Positions 44,001 to 52,606 of a stretch of DNA of 64,000 nucleotides are shown here, piece by piece. Under the pieces are notes generated by a model. The model made no database searches. It was not told where the DNA came from and saw nothing but the letters and a program-made list of their open reading frames with translations. Source of the DNA: Rhodobiaceae bacterium (lineage in GTDB: Bacteria > Pseudomonadota > Alphaproteobacteria > Parvibaculales > Parvibaculaceae); NCBI GenBank assembly GCA_021404525.1, contig JAAWWE010000001.1, positions 248,001 through 312,000 on the forward strand, in the 5' to 3' direction. A program made the position numbers and the translations under genes. Position 1 is the first letter of the stretch; each line of letters starts with the position of its first letter.

Positions 44001-44028
44001 ATTTAATGGTTCTGGCAAGGAGATAGTC

Positions 44029-44481
44029 ATGCCCAATGTCACCGCCCACGGTCTGATGCCCTATATTGCTGTCCGAGATGGCGCGGCAGCGATTGATTTC
44101 TATACACGCGCCTTTGGGGCAGTGGAAAAGTACCGTCTGGAAGACCCGGCTGATGGTCGTATAGGTCATGCTGAACTGACACTAGGCAGTTCGACCCTGA
44201 TGTTGTCAGACGAATACCCGGATTTTGGGGCGATTTCGCCAGAAAGCCTCGGCGGGTCACCGGTAAAGCTGCATATCTATGTGGACGATGTAGACCGGGT
44301 ATTTGCCGGTGCTATAGAGGCAGGTGGTGTGGAACTCCGGCCGGTCAAAGACCAGTTTTTTGGTGACAGGAGCGGCATGTTGCAGGACCCCTTTGGCCAT
44401 ACATGGTTTGTTGCGTCACAGACAGAAGAGGTGTCACCTGCCGAAATGCAGAAGCGCTGGGCTGACGGCATGGCGGGATGA
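44029..44481 (+). CDS. VOC family (glyoxalase/PhnB-like) protein
   Basis: 150-residue protein with two beta-alpha-beta-beta-beta modules: GLMPYIAVRDGAAAIDFYTRAFGAVE in the first and LHIYVDDVDRVFAGAIEAGGVELRPVKDQFFGDRSGMLQDPFGHTWFVA in the second, ending in the conserved Asp-Pro-x-Gly-x-x-Trp. Glu and His metal ligands are only partly conserved (HAELTLG). It resembles the PhnB/YdcG-type proteins, whose substrates are unknown. AAGGAGA precedes the ATG. Its expression is probably set by the divergent TetR. Confidence 0.88.
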   Translation: MPNVTAHGLMPYIAVRDGAAAIDFYTRAFGAVEKYRLEDPADGRIGHAELTLGSSTLMLSDEYPDFGAISPESLGGSPVKLHIYVDDVDRVFAGAIEAGGVELRPVKDQFFGDRSGMLQDPFGHTWFVASQTEEVSPAEMQKRWADGMAG

Positions 44482-44683
44482 GCTTTTCACAGGCAGGTGA
44501 AAGCGATTGAATTGTCTAAAGGAACTAACCATCTCAAGCACTTAGCCTTTTCATTGGAACTGATTGGGCCTATAACTTCCCGCCTTCTGAGTACACCTGT
44601 CAGAACCCGGTGATTTAACTGGATGAGATGGGTCGACGTGTCAGAAGGTTTGCGAATAAGTGCTTTATTACAAGAGGTTAGCC

Positions 44684-46084
44684 ATGCCAGACGGCAGCGC
44701 ATCGAAAAATTGGTCCCCTTCGAGCTGGAGAGAGAAGCCTATTCTCCAGGTGCCGACCTATCCAGATGCGGCTGTGGTGTCAGACGTAGAGGCGACTCTT
44801 GCGAAATCTCCCCCGCTCGTATTTGCAGGGGAGGCCCGCAACCTGAAGAAGGATCTGGCCGAAGTCTGCGAAGGGCGCGCTTTCCTCTTGCAGGGCGGCG
44901 ACTGCGCGGAGAGCTTCGCCGAGTTCCACCCGGACAATATTCGCGACACGTTCCGCGTGCTTTTGCAGATGGCGGTGGTCCTTACCTATGCCGCAGCTGT
45001 GCCTGTAGTGAAGGTTGGTCGTATCGCCGGCCAGTTCGCAAAGCCGCGCTCGTCCGACAGCGAGACAATTGGCGATGTCACACTGCCAAGCTACCGCGGT
45101 GACATCATTAATGGCATTGAGTTCACGGAAGAAGCCCGTGTGCCCGATCCCCGACGTCAGCTACAGGCCTACAGCCAGTCAGCGGCGGCGCTCAATCTCA
45201 TCCGCGCATTTGCGACCGGCGGGTATGCTGACCTCGACTATGTCCACCGCTGGACACTTGGCTTCGTCGGCGAGGGCGAAGGCAAGAAACGCTACGAAGA
45301 CGTTGCGCAGCGTATCACCGAAGCGCTCGACTTCATGCGGGCCTGCGGCATTGATGCGGACACCGTACCGCAGCTGCAGACGACCTCTTTTTACACAAGC
45401 CACGAAGCGCTTTTGCTGGGCTATGAGCAGGCCATGACCCGCGTCGATTCAACATCCGGCGACTGGTACGACACGTCAGCACATATGCTGTGGATTGGCG
45501 ACCGGACTCGTCAGGCAGACCATGCACATGTGGAATTCTGCCGAGGGGTGAAAAACCCAATTGGCATGAAGTGTGGCCCGTCGATGGAGCCGGACGATCT
45601 GCTGCGCCTCATTGATGCGCTGAACCCTGACAATGAGGCTGGTCGTTTGACCCTCATCTGCCGCTTCGGCGCGGAGAATGTTGAAAAGCATCTTCCAACA
45701 CTTGTCCAGGCGGTGGAAAAAGAAGGCCGTAAGGTTGTCTGGTCCTGCGATCCCATGCACGGCAACACAATCAAAGCCTCAACGGGCTACAAGACCCGTC
45801 CGGTCGACAGGGTGCTGGCTGAAGTGCAGCAGTTCATGAGCGTGCACCGAGATCTCGGAACTCATGCAGGTGGCGTCCATTTCGAGATGACCGGTCAGAA
45901 TGTGACTGAATGTCTCGGTGGAGCGCAAGCGATTGGCGAGGAAGACCTGTCAGATCGCTACCACACACATTGCGATCCACGATTGAACGCAAGTCAGTCC
46001 TTGGAACTCGCCTTCCTCATCGCCGAAGGCTTGAAGAAAGAGCGCGACAGCCGGACACCGGAAAACAACGTCGTTTCAATCTGA
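44684..46084 (+). CDS. class II 3-deoxy-7-phosphoheptulonate (DAHP) synthase
   Basis: First step of the shikimate pathway, condensing phosphoenolpyruvate and erythrose 4-phosphate. The 466-residue protein begins [19 protein letters not shown] and has [14 protein letters not shown] (with the metal Cys), [16 protein letters not shown], the [11 protein letters not shown] stretch, IGMKCGPSM and the metal ligands in DPMHGNT and [18 protein letters not shown]. This is the plant/actinobacterial-like class common in Alphaproteobacteria. The ATG at 44684 follows AAGAGG; an upstream frame extension of 8 codons is not supported. A strong terminator follows. Confidence 0.94.
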   Translation: MPDGSASKNWSPSSWREKPILQVPTYPDAAVVSDVEATLAKSPPLVFAGEARNLKKDLAEVCEGRAFLLQGGDCAESFAEFHPDNIRDTFRVLLQMAVVLTYAAAVPVVKVGRIAGQFAKPRSSDSETIGDVTLPSYRGDIINGIEFTEEARVPDPRRQLQAYSQSAAALNLIRAFATGGYADLDYVHRWTLGFVGEGEGKKRYEDVAQRITEALDFMRACGIDADTVPQLQTTSFYTSHEALLLGYEQAMTRVDSTSGDWYDTSAHMLWIGDRTRQADHAHVEFCRGVKNPIGMKCGPSMEPDDLLRLIDALNPDNEAGRLTLICRFGAENVEKHLPTLVQAVEKEGRKVVWSCDPMHGNTIKASTGYKTRPVDRVLAEVQQFMSVHRDLGTHAGGVHFEMTGQNVTECLGGAQAIGEEDLSDRYHTHCDPRLNASQSLELAFLIAEGLKKERDSRTPENNVVSI

Positions 46085-46107
46085 CGGCAACAAAACATAT
46101 TGAAAGA

Positions 46108-46140
46108 GGCGGGCTCTGTGTACAGAAGCCCGCCTTTTTT
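46108..46140 (+). terminator. intrinsic terminator after DAHP synthase
   Basis: GGCGGGCT and AGCCCGCC form an 8-bp stem with an 11-base loop, followed by six or more T. It sits between convergent genes and may work in both directions, although the minus-strand T-run is poorer. Confidence 0.9.
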
Positions 46141-46141
46141 G

Positions 46142-47155
46142 TTAGCTCACTTTGACAAGCCGCCGCCCAAAGTTTTCGCCTTCAAAGAGGCCCGCAAAAG
46201 CAGCAGGTGCGGTCTCAAGTCCTTCGCTGATATCTTCGGTGTAGATCAGCTTGCCCTGCATGATCCATCCACCCATTTCTGCCTGGGCATCGCGGAACTG
46301 CTTGAAATAATCAAAGACGACAAGCCCTTCCATGCGCAGGCGATGGGTGATGAAGCGGAGCGTATTGCGAATACCGCGCGGTTCGGCCTTGTTATATTCT
46401 GATACAGCGCCGGAGATGATGATCCGCGCACGTTCATTGGTGTTGGCGATGGCAGCGTCCAGCATCTCACCACCCACATTATCAAAATAGATATCCACAC
46501 CGTCAGGGCAGGCACCTTTGATGGCATCTTCCAGGTTCGCCACTTCTTTGTAATTGATGCAGGCATCAAACCCGAGTTCACCGGTGACGTAAGCACATTT
46601 CTCTTTCGAGCCGGCGATGCCAACGGTACGGCATCCCTTCATTTTCGCAATCTGTCCGGCGGTAGCGCCGACAGGCCCGGCTGCTGAAGAAATCAGAACC
46701 GTTTCGCCTTCTTTCGGCTGCCCAAGATCTTGCAAACCGAAATAGGACGTAAGCCCAGGAATGCCAAGTACGCCAATGGCGGCGGTAACGCGAAGGGGCC
46801 CCTGGAACATGGCAGCATCAAGCTTTGCAAGACCGCGTCCGTTGGAGAGCGCATGGGACTGCCACCCAAAACCACCTGTGACCAGATCGCCAACTGCGAA
46901 CTTTTCATTATTGGACTGGATGACTTCGCCAACCATGGCGCCTTCGATGACCTCACCAACCTGCAGCGCAGCTGCATAACTGTCTGCGGAGAGGCGCGAT
47001 CGCATGCCAGGATCAATGGAAATATACTTGGCCTGGATCAACAGCTCATGCTCACCGGGATCAGCAAGTTCAACCTCCTCCAACCGGAAGTTTTCAGGAG
47101 CGGGTTTCCCATCAGGTCGGGATGCAAGCACCCAGCGTTGGTTCGTCGTCGGCAC
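46142..47155 (-). CDS. NADP-dependent MDR oxidoreductase (prostaglandin reductase/LTB4 dehydrogenase-like), third of three
   Basis: 337-residue zinc-free medium-chain reductase that probably reduces the double bond of alpha,beta-unsaturated carbonyl compounds. SSAAGPVGATAGQIAK (about 150-165) is the nucleotide loop, with GSKEKC and the NADP-binding Tyr-Lys of ACINYKEV, and YFDNVGGEMLDAAIA and RIIISGAVSEYN complete the fold. It starts with GTG at 47155, supported by GGAGG eight bases upstream. It is the last gene of a four-gene minus-strand run with two paralogues and a sulfatase. Confidence 0.92.
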   Translation of the reverse strand: MPTTNQRWVLASRPDGKPAPENFRLEEVELADPGEHELLIQAKYISIDPGMRSRLSADSYAAALQVGEVIEGAMVGEVIQSNNEKFAVGDLVTGGFGWQSHALSNGRGLAKLDAAMFQGPLRVTAAIGVLGIPGLTSYFGLQDLGQPKEGETVLISSAAGPVGATAGQIAKMKGCRTVGIAGSKEKCAYVTGELGFDACINYKEVANLEDAIKGACPDGVDIYFDNVGGEMLDAAIANTNERARIIISGAVSEYNKAEPRGIRNTLRFITHRLRMEGLVVFDYFKQFRDAQAEMGGWIMQGKLIYTEDISEGLETAPAAFAGLFEGENFGRRLVKVS

Positions 47156-47169
47156 GGTCGTGATCCTCC

Positions 47170-47200
47170 AAAAGACAACCCGGCAGCAGATGCCGCCGGG
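47170..47200 (-). terminator. hairpin between two MDR genes, possible terminator/attenuator
   Basis: CCCGGC (47179-47184) pairs with GCCGGG (47195-47200), and three inner base pairs extend the stem. On the minus strand it is followed by TTGTCTTTT, so it could stop part of the transcription leaving the 47242 gene before the last MDR gene. Confidence 0.5.
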
Positions 47201-47241
47201 CCATAAATTTTAGCAATGGGGATGGCGAAAAGCCACCCGGC

Positions 47242-48267
47242 TTATGCAGATGGATCGTCGCTGATCTTCACCAGCATCTTGCCGAAATTGGCACCTGAGA
47301 ACAGATTAAGGAAGGCCTTGGGAGCATTCTCAATGCCTTCTTCCACTGTCTGCTCGGTTTTCATCTGACCGCTGCTGATGAGCTTCGCCATCTCCGCATA
47401 GAAATCCGGAATGATGTCGAGATGGTTGGAAACAATAAAGCCTTCGAGCTTCAGGCTCTTACCGACAATCTGGATGAGATTGTTCGGGCCTGGACGTGGC
47501 TCTTTGTCGTTGTACTGCTCGATCATGCCGCAAAGTGCTGCACGACCATGCGGGTTCATATAGTTGATGGCCGCCTGAAGATGGGCGCCACCCACATTCT
47601 CGAAATAGACATCAATGCCTTTTGGGAAGGCATCGCGGACAGCCGCGTCCAGATCGCCACAGGTCTTGTAGTTGATGGCTTTATCAATGCCTGCGACTTC
47701 TTCAAGCCATTTGCACTTGTCGTCAGAACCGGCTGAACCGACCACATAACACCCATGCGCCTTTGCGAGTTGGCACACGACCGCGCCCACAGCGCCGGAG
47801 GCTGCGGACACGAAAACGTTCTCACCGTCCTTGAGGCCGGCCACTTTGAAGAGCCCAGCATAGGCCGTCATGCCCGGCATGCCGAGCGTGCCGAGATTGG
47901 CCTCAATCGGTCCCATAGCTGGGTCGATCTTGTTCACCATGGCGCCGTCGGTCACATAGAGCTCGCGCCATCCATTCATGGAATTGACATAGTCGCCAAC
48001 GGCGAAGTTTTCATTGTTGGACTCGATCACCTTGCCAATGCAGCCGCCATCCATGGTTTCACCAATCTGGAACGGAGGCACATAGCTTTCCCGGTCCATC
48101 ATGCGGCCACGCATATAGGGGTCGACCGACATCCAGAGGTTTTGAACGAGGAATTCACCAGCGCTTGGTGCCGTAACTGGTACCTCAACGATTTGAAAGT
48201 CGCTGTCTTTGGGCTCCCCGTCGGGTCGTGCAGCCAACTGCACTTCTTTACTGATCATGTTTGACAT
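47242..48267 (-). CDS. NADP-dependent MDR oxidoreductase, second of three
   Basis: 341-residue enzyme with the same architecture as its neighbours: SVDPYMRGRMMDRESYVPPFQIG near the N-terminus, SAASGAVGAVVCQLAKAHGC as the nucleotide loop, AINYKTC, YFENVGGAHLQAAI and ALCGMIEQYNDKEPRPGPNNL, the last being close to the quinone/enal reductases of bacteria such as YncB-like curcumin reductases. CAGGAGA precedes the ATG. It follows the sulfatase with a 37-base gap. Confidence 0.92.
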   Translation of the reverse strand: MSNMISKEVQLAARPDGEPKDSDFQIVEVPVTAPSAGEFLVQNLWMSVDPYMRGRMMDRESYVPPFQIGETMDGGCIGKVIESNNENFAVGDYVNSMNGWRELYVTDGAMVNKIDPAMGPIEANLGTLGMPGMTAYAGLFKVAGLKDGENVFVSAASGAVGAVVCQLAKAHGCYVVGSAGSDDKCKWLEEVAGIDKAINYKTCGDLDAAVRDAFPKGIDVYFENVGGAHLQAAINYMNPHGRAALCGMIEQYNDKEPRPGPNNLIQIVGKSLKLEGFIVSNHLDIIPDFYAEMAKLISSGQMKTEQTVEEGIENAPKAFLNLFSGANFGKMLVKISDDPSA

Positions 48268-48304
48268 ATCTGTCTCCTGTTAGATTGGGTGGTGGTTGGA
48301 TTGT

Positions 48305-49732
48305 TCAGTTTCTTGGGTCTGTATCCCAGGGAATGACGTCTGCGGTCTCGACCATCCATGTAAGGATACGGTCTTTCATTTCCCTGATTTTTGTTTGGTG
48401 CGTTGGATCATTGATGAGGTTGCGCTCCTCTAAAGGGTCGTTTGTCCGGTCGTAAAACTCATCACTCTCATACAATCGATAGATGTAGGCCCAGTCCTGG
48501 CTGCGTACGGAGATGGCCTTGCCAGCAAGTTTGGGGTCTTGCTGTTGCAACCCTGCTTTCAGGTCATAGGGAAAATCTGCCTGCTCCACGAGATCCGCTT
48601 CGGTGTCAGTGTATCCGCCTTCAGAGAAAGCGAATTCACGATGCGGCGTTGAGGGGTCTGCAAGAACGGTCTTCAGGCTTTTCCCGAAATGGGTGTGGTT
48701 TGCGTCAATGCACGCATAGTCGAGCAGGGTAGGGAGGAGATCGACCATCTCTACCATGGTGTCCGCGGTACTCCCTTGGGCAACGCCTGGTCCGCCGATA
48801 ATGAGCGGGTTGCGCACCAGGCATTCATCAAGACCGCTTGACCATTTTTCCACCTGATCAAAATCACCGGCATATTCACCATGGTCGGTGAAGAAGAGGG
48901 TCATCGTGTCATCAGCGTGCCCGCTGGCATTGAGCACCTCCATCAACCGGCCAAATTGTGCATCGATGCGCGAGATCATGCCGTAATAGGTCGCGACAAT
49001 TTCCTGCCACTCATCATCGCTCAAGCGATCCCGCCCGTGGGTCTCTTTCAGCGTTTGCATGAAGCGCGGTTTGGTCGAGAGATCTGCCTCAGCCCGCCGA
49101 GGCATCTCACCTCGATCATGAAGGCTGAAAAAAGGTTCCTCCACTTCAAAGGGAAGGTGCGGAAAGATCTGCGCGATGAACAGTACCCAAGGGCCCTCTG
49201 GCGCATCTTCGAGCCATTGAAGGGCTGTCTGAAGGTTGGCCTCGTCTAGGTCAAGGAAAGGTCCGTCGCCCGTACCATCCTTGCCCTTGCGTTCACCATG
49301 ATAGAAGGCCCGTGCCAGCGCATCTTCCCGGGGCGTTTTGTCGAACTCGAAAAACATGGACGGGTAGGTTGTGAAGCCATGAAAGTCTGTACTTTCCTCC
49401 AACACACCCGGTGCGAAAGTGTCACCGCGTGCGCCGGCCCAGGCGACATTGTAGCCGCCATCTTTCAGGAGCTTTAATAGGTTGGGCTCCCAGGGCTTGA
49501 TGAGGTGGGTGAGAGTGCGATGACCTCGCACATGCGGATACCAGCCGGTAAACATGGAAACCCGGCTCGGGCTGCAGACGGAGTTCTGACAAAACGCGTT
49601 GGTGAATCGCGTTCCCTGGGCGGCAAACGCATCCAGGTTTGGCGTTTGCACAATAGGGTTGCCAAATGCACCAACGCAATCGGCGCGCAACTGGTCCGGC
49701 ATGAAGATCAGAAAATTTGGTCGTTTGCTCAT
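48305..49732 (-). CDS. sulfatase family hydrolase
   Basis: 475-residue type I sulfatase. The formylglycine site is CSPSR with Cys53, flanked by FCQNSV and VSMFTGWYPHVRGHR; metal-binding residues are MPDQLR (Asp13) and TDHGEYAGD near 272-280. FTDHGEYAGDFDQVEKWS and NPLIIGGPG resemble arylsulfatases/choline-sulfatase-like enzymes. No signal peptide is seen, so a cytoplasmic enzyme or a phosphonate/phosphodiester homologue is possible. Its position between MDR reductases, 10 and 37 bases from them, points to one operon acting on a sulfated organic compound. A maturase gene is not in the window. Confidence 0.9.
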   Translation of the reverse strand: MSKRPNFLIFMPDQLRADCVGAFGNPIVQTPNLDAFAAQGTRFTNAFCQNSVCSPSRVSMFTGWYPHVRGHRTLTHLIKPWEPNLLKLLKDGGYNVAWAGARGDTFAPGVLEESTDFHGFTTYPSMFFEFDKTPREDALARAFYHGERKGKDGTGDGPFLDLDEANLQTALQWLEDAPEGPWVLFIAQIFPHLPFEVEEPFFSLHDRGEMPRRAEADLSTKPRFMQTLKETHGRDRLSDDEWQEIVATYYGMISRIDAQFGRLMEVLNASGHADDTMTLFFTDHGEYAGDFDQVEKWSSGLDECLVRNPLIIGGPGVAQGSTADTMVEMVDLLPTLLDYACIDANHTHFGKSLKTVLADPSTPHREFAFSEGGYTDTEADLVEQADFPYDLKAGLQQQDPKLAGKAISVRSQDWAYIYRLYESDEFYDRTNDPLEERNLINDPTHQTKIREMKDRILTWMVETADVIPWDTDPRN

Positions 49733-49742
49733 GAGAGCTGCA

Positions 49743-50756
49743 CTAAATGACTTTTACCATGCGTTTGCCGCGGTTCTCGCCCGCAAGCAAGCCGATCAAG
49801 GCGGCGGGTGTATTCTCCAGGCCGTCAATAATGTCTTCCTGAACCTTGATCTTGCCCTCAGCCACCCAGCCTTCCAGGTCCTTCAGCGCTTTCTCCCGCT
49901 CATTAGGGAAGTCAGACATGATGAAACCGCGCAGATTGAGGCGCTTGGTCACGATGAGGCCAGGCACACCGCGTGGGCCAGCGGAAGGTGGGGCACCATC
50001 ATACTGAGAGACAGCACCGCAACACGCGATACGACCAAAATTGTTCATGCGGAAAAGAGCGGCTTCCAGAATGTCGCCACCCACATTGTCGAAATAGACG
50101 TCAATGCCCTGAGGCGCGACAGCTTTCAGAGCTTTAAACACCGGCTCTGTCTTGTAGTTCACGGTGGCGTCAAACCCGAGCTCGTCTTTGAGCCATTGGC
50201 ATTTCTCGTCAGACCCGGCAATTCCGATCACGGTGCAGTCCGGTACGGCGGCTTTGGCGATCTGGCCAACGAGTGTGCCGACAGATCCAGCCGCTGCGGA
50301 AACCAGTATGGTCTCGCCTGCTTTTGGGGTTGCGCAATTAAGAAGGCCAAAATAGGCGGTGAGACCCGCAACGCCATAAACGCTCAGAAGATGCGTTTTT
50401 GGCTCCATTGACGGCACTTTTTGCGCGCCCTTCGCTGGAACCACCGCATAATCCTGCCAGCCCGTATCAGCGAAAACGAGATCGCCTGACGAGAAATCAG
50501 GGGACTTGCTTTCAACCACTTCAGCAATGGCCCCGCCGGCCATCACCTGACCGGACTCAACCGCGTCACGATAGGTCGCGCCCTGCATCCAGGCCCGGTT
50601 GGCGGCATCAAGGGAGATATAATGGGTCCGCACCAGCAGCGTGCCCTCATCGGAGAGCGCGGGCACTGCCGTTTCAGCCATTTTGAAGTGTTCCGCGCCA
50701 AGCTTGCCCTGCGGCGTTTCCACAAGCAGGATCTGACGATTTGTCGCCTCAGCCAT
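49743..50756 (-). CDS. NADP-dependent MDR oxidoreductase, first of three
   Basis: 337-residue member of the same group: YISLDAANRAWMQGATY replaces the usual SVDPYMRGRM region, followed by SAAAGSVGTLVGQIAKAAV, VNYKTEPVFKAL, YFDNVGGDILEAALF and IACCGAVSQYDGAPPSAGPRG. The divergent substrate-side sequence suggests a different enal/enone from its paralogues. The ATG at 50756 is preceded by GGGGAGA; in-frame ATGs at 50771 and 50837 lack family sequence. It heads the four-gene minus-strand run and is divergent from nadE with 180 bases between. Confidence 0.92.
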   Translation of the reverse strand: MAEATNRQILLVETPQGKLGAEHFKMAETAVPALSDEGTLLVRTHYISLDAANRAWMQGATYRDAVESGQVMAGGAIAEVVESKSPDFSSGDLVFADTGWQDYAVVPAKGAQKVPSMEPKTHLLSVYGVAGLTAYFGLLNCATPKAGETILVSAAAGSVGTLVGQIAKAAVPDCTVIGIAGSDEKCQWLKDELGFDATVNYKTEPVFKALKAVAPQGIDVYFDNVGGDILEAALFRMNNFGRIACCGAVSQYDGAPPSAGPRGVPGLIVTKRLNLRGFIMSDFPNEREKALKDLEGWVAEGKIKVQEDIIDGLENTPAALIGLLAGENRGKRMVKVI

Positions 50757-50840
50757 CCTATTTCTCCCCATTTTTAATGTTTGTTGCCGCCAGCATATAG
50801 ACAGGGAGAGGGTGATGCACCACCTGTAAAACCCCATATT

Positions 50841-50849
50841 CGTTACGTA
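50841..50849. promoter_or_regulatory. possible second site for the 43990-type operator
   Basis: CGTTACGTA, which begins the 8-base palindrome TTACGTAA, lies between the MDR operon start (50756, minus) and nadE (50937, plus). It shares nine bases with the inverted repeat beside the TetR gene at 43979. Short, so chance is not excluded. Confidence 0.3.
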
Positions 50850-50936
50850 AATTGCGGACCCTATTGTTCATGCACGAACAGCAAGCTAGAAACACGTTCC
50901 CGATCTGACAGAGAGTTGAGTCTAAAGCCTTTACCC

Positions 50937-52598
50937 ATGACCGATCAGTTGAAAATAGCCCTTGCCCAGTTGAACCCGACTGTCGGCGACATTGCGGGCA
51001 ATATGGCGAAAGCCCGAGCTGCGCGTGCCGACGCCGCTGAGGCAGGGGCCGATCTGGTCATGTTCCCGGAGCTCTTTCTGATCGGTTATCCGCCGGAAGA
51101 TCTGGTGTTGAAGCCCTCCTTCCAGCTGGCTGTGGACGAGGCCCTCACAGAACTTGCGAAAGACACGTGCGATGGCGGGCCGGGCTACCTGATCGGCGCC
51201 CCGTCCCGCGAAGAGACGGGCCTGCATAACTCCATGGTCCTGATCGACGGCGGCGAGATCGTTGGGAAGCGCCACAAGGTGCATCTGCCAAACTATGGCG
51301 TCTTTGATGAGCCGCGTGTGTTTGCAGCAGGCAGCATGCCAGGGCCTTTGCCATTCCGGGGCGTGCGCTTAGGGGTGCCCGTCTGCGAAGACATCTGGTT
51401 TGAAGATGTAACCGAATGCCTCGAAGAAACCGGCGCAGAAATGCTTCTTGTTCCAAATGGCTCGCCCTTTGATACGGAGAAGCACGACGCCCGCATGCAG
51501 CATTGTGTTGCCCGGATCAACGAGACCGGATTGCCACTGGTCTATCTCAATCAAATCGGCGGTCAGGACGAGCTCGTATTTGATGGCGCGTCATTTGTCC
51601 TGAACAGCGACTTGTCCCTTGCCTCGCAGATGCGGGCCTGGGAAGAAACTGTCCTTGTGACAACTTGGGCCCGCGAAGGCAGCGGCTGGGTATGCACCAA
51701 GGAAGAGGCCGCTGACATCCCGGATGGGGACGAAGCCATCTACAATGCCTGCGTATTGGGCCTGCGCGATTATGTGACCAAGAACCGTTTTCCGGGCGTG
51801 GTCCTCGGCCTGTCTGGTGGCGTCGACTCGGCGATCTGTGCGGCCATGGCGGTGGATGCGCTGGGCGCGGACAAAGTGCATTGCGTGATGCTGCCGTACA
51901 AATACACAGCCGATGAGAGCGTCAGCGACGCGGAGCAATGTGCCGCTGCGCTCGGTGTACGCTATGACAGCATTCCCATTGAGGGGCCTGTGAAGGGTTT
52001 TCTTTCAGCGCTCGATCCTATGTTCGCGAACACCCAGTCCGACACGACGGAAGAAAACCTGCAGTCACGGACCCGCGGCACCATTCTGATGGCACTCTCT
52101 AACAAGTTTGGCAGCATGGTGGTGACGACGGGCAACAAGTCTGAGGTCTCCGTTGGGTACGCCACGCTCTATGGCGACATGAATGGGGGCTACAACCCGA
52201 TCAAGGACCTCTACAAGCTCCAGGTGTTTGCGCTCTGCCGCTGGCGGAACGCGAACAAGCCGTCAATTGGCCTTGGGCCGGAGGGTGAGGTGATCCCGGT
52301 CAACATCATCACCAAGCCTCCGTCGGCAGAGCTTCGCGAAGATCAGAAAGACGAAGACTCATTGCCACCCTACGAGGTGTTGGACGACATCCTGGAATGT
52401 CTCGTTGAGAAAGAAATGCCGTTCGCGGAGATTGTCGAACGCGGTCATGACCGTGACCTTGTAAAACGCATCGAGCACTTGCTCTACATTGCCGAATATA
52501 AGCGCCGTCAGGCAGCCCCTGGCGTCAAGGTAACGTCCCGCAATTTCGGGCGGGACCGTCGCTATCCCATCACCAACGGTTATCGCGACGCGCGGTAA
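50937..52598 (+). CDS. nadE: glutamine-hydrolysing NAD+ synthase
   Basis: Last step of NAD synthesis. The 553-residue protein joins an N-terminal nitrilase-type glutaminase (Glu45 in FPELF, Lys114 in GKRHKVHLPNYG, Cys150 in GVPVCEDIWF) to a C-terminal synthetase with the ATP pyrophosphatase loop LGLSGGVDSAI and TTGNKSEVSVGYATLYGD. The ATG at 50937 begins the nitrilase domain; the open frame extends 52 codons upstream but is unlike the family. gltX begins 8 bases after its stop, a clear operon. Confidence 0.95.
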   Translation: MTDQLKIALAQLNPTVGDIAGNMAKARAARADAAEAGADLVMFPELFLIGYPPEDLVLKPSFQLAVDEALTELAKDTCDGGPGYLIGAPSREETGLHNSMVLIDGGEIVGKRHKVHLPNYGVFDEPRVFAAGSMPGPLPFRGVRLGVPVCEDIWFEDVTECLEETGAEMLLVPNGSPFDTEKHDARMQHCVARINETGLPLVYLNQIGGQDELVFDGASFVLNSDLSLASQMRAWEETVLVTTWAREGSGWVCTKEEAADIPDGDEAIYNACVLGLRDYVTKNRFPGVVLGLSGGVDSAICAAMAVDALGADKVHCVMLPYKYTADESVSDAEQCAAALGVRYDSIPIEGPVKGFLSALDPMFANTQSDTTEENLQSRTRGTILMALSNKFGSMVVTTGNKSEVSVGYATLYGDMNGGYNPIKDLYKLQVFALCRWRNANKPSIGLGPEGEVIPVNIITKPPSAELREDQKDEDSLPPYEVLDDILECLVEKEMPFAEIVERGHDRDLVKRIEHLLYIAEYKRRQAAPGVKVTSRNFGRDRRYPITNGYRDAR

Positions 52599-52606
52599 GG
52601 AAGATT

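Noticed and set aside
44623-44683. Short frame before DAHP synthase, considered as an aromatic amino acid leader peptide
   Set aside because: It has a single Trp and no run of Phe, Tyr or Trp, and the frame continues into the gene instead of stopping before it.
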